From: Saccharicrinis sp965230625
GTDB taxonomy: Bacteria; Bacteroidota; Bacteroidia; Bacteroidales; Marinilabiliaceae
Direction of reading: 5' to 3'
Assembly: GCA_965230625.1 (NCBI GenBank)
Contig: CBDDLL010000002.1
Span: 434,001-498,000, forward strand
Length of the DNA: 64,000 bases
A program made the position numbers and the translations under genes. Position 1 is the first letter of the stretch, and every line of letters begins with the position of its first letter. Below are positions 63,261-64,000 of this stretch, piece after piece. The notes beneath the pieces are model-generated. The model saw only the letters and a program-made list of their open reading frames with translations. It did no database searches and was not told where the DNA came from.

Positions 63261-64000
63261 TTACCTCAAAGTTCTTTGAATCATTCTATCATAAGCTCTA
63301 TCCCCCATTAGTCCTCTATAACCAATAGCCATCTTAGCCATTTTTCCTTTTACGTATCTTGTTTTTGGTTTTCGCTTATTAATAGCCTTGTTGATTACTT
63401 CTGCAATTACAATAGGTTCGGACATTTTGGGTAACTCCCCTTTTAACATTGGATCCATAATATGATTATAAGCAGTATTTTTAGTATAAGGTTCCAATTT
63501 TTGTGCGAACACTTCGTAAAAACCGGTATTAATAATACCTGGTTCGATGATAACTACATTGATCCCAAATTCTGCCACTTCCAAACGCAAACAGTCACTC
63601 CATCCTTCAACAGCATGTTTAGTAGCATGATACCATGCACCTAGCGGAGTATAAATTTTACCTCCCATTGAAGAGATATTGATGATAGTACCTGATTTTT
63701 GCTTTCGCATGTGTGGTAACACAGCTTTAGTTACTCTAGCCATTCCAAACAAATTCACGTCAAACTGAGCGTATGCATCTTCCATTGTAACTTCCTCAAC
63801 CGGTCCGTATTGCCCATACCCTGCATTATTCATAACTACGTCAATGCGTCCTTGTTCTTTAATTACTTTATCAACAGCTGCTTTTACCTCAACATCCTTG
63901 GTTACATCCATTTTAAGAGAATGACCACCTATTTTATCCAAATACTTGTTTTTTTCGTGCTGAATATCTCCTCCATAAACAATATGTCCTTTACTAACTA
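63261..64000 (-). CDS. Short-chain dehydrogenase/reductase, 5' end cut by window
   Basis: The frame continues to the right edge (VSKGHIVYGGDIQHEKNKYL precedes DKIGGHSLKMDVT), so the N-terminal cofactor motif lies outside. Visible are VVMNNAGYGQYGPVEE, catalytic serine in INISSMGGKIYTPL and YHATKHAVEGWSDC. It is a paralogue of the SDR at 60564-61379 with the same C-terminal pattern (RYVKGKMAKMAIGYRGL). Confidence 0.9.
   Translation of the reverse strand, partial: VSKGHIVYGGDIQHEKNKYLDKIGGHSLKMDVTKDVEVKAAVDKVIKEQGRIDVVMNNAGYGQYGPVEEVTMEDAYAQFDVNLFGMARVTKAVLPHMRKQKSGTIINISSMGGKIYTPLGAWYHATKHAVEGWSDCLRLEVAEFGINVVIIEPGIINTGFYEVFAQKLEPYTKNTAYNHIMDPMLKGELPKMSEPIVIAEVINKAINKRKPKTRYVKGKMAKMAIGYRGLMGDRAYDRMIQRTLR

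Noticed and set aside
1..64000. tRNA, rRNA, riboswitch or phage genes
   Set aside because: I looked for tRNA-like cloverleaf ends, rRNA-like conserved stretches, and phage structural or lysis genes and found none convincing; tail-fibre-like proteins here carry signal peptides and stand alone.

Overview
The window comes from the chromosome of an AT-rich member of the Bacteroidota, probably a marine or Marinilabiliales-like lineage. The evidence is C-terminal type IX secretion sorting domains, a DUF4293 protein, Bacteroidota-type promoters (TTTG, about 19-20 bases, TAnnTTTG), LytTR/LytS pairs and a SigZ-type sigma factor. No rRNA, tRNA, CRISPR array, phage module or replication origin was seen.

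Layout. (1) 1-6230: minus-strand genes, each followed by a long imperfect inverted repeat: a secreted PKD/fibronectin protein, a tail-fibre-like coiled-coil protein, a small membrane protein and an unknown protein. (2) 6440-34510: ordinary chromosome. It holds a 2014-residue secreted phosphoesterase/nucleotidase fusion, an aminoacyl-histidine dipeptidase, a SirB1-like protein, a nucleoside phosphorylase, a small haem lipoprotein, a DUF4293 protein, a TPR-histidine kinase, a GNAT/YoaP protein, a LytS/LytTR operon, a small-molecule detoxification-type operon (SnoaL, quinone-oxidoreductase-like, isochorismatase-like, DinB), and a CpxA/CpxR-like pair beside a complete MacA-MacB-TolC-type export operon. 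(3) 34800-44020: plus-strand single-gene units, again each followed by inverted repeats: a HEPN-like protein, a Fic protein, tail-fibre-like and small unknown proteins, plus one IS4-family insertion. (4) 44026-64000: ordinary chromosome with accessory traits. It holds AraC/tautomerase/SDR, two sigma-factor loci, a YafY/WYL-GyrI-DUF1801 locus, a class C beta-lactamase-like lipoprotein, a GT39-like glycosyltransferase and an SDR/ALDH/SDR cluster. Several genes here are broken (48236-49110, 56455-56904, 59455-59607).

The main result is that regions (1) and (3) look like integron-type gene-cassette arrays without an integrase in view. For four cassettes the first 9-11 bases of the unit (starting at the presumed G^TT junction) are exactly complementary to the start of the inverted repeat after the gene, as expected for the R' and R'' boxes of attC sites. 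Two of the repeats (38469-38544 and 40529-40606) have normal attC size and share the same loop sequence. Each array has a nearly identical leader of about 112 bp (4604-4713 on minus, 34798-34909 on plus) carrying a textbook Bacteroidota promoter. The leader sequence is shared right up to the G^TT junction and diverges after it, so it looks like a Pc/attI-like leader. The two leaders face outwards and bracket about 30 kb of ordinary chromosome.

Other notable items are an exact 227-bp tandem duplication of the end of a LytTR regulator gene, a shared operator-promoter motif in front of the GNAT/YoaP gene and the GyrI-like gene next to a WYL regulator, and a 24-base element repeated upstream of three unrelated genes.
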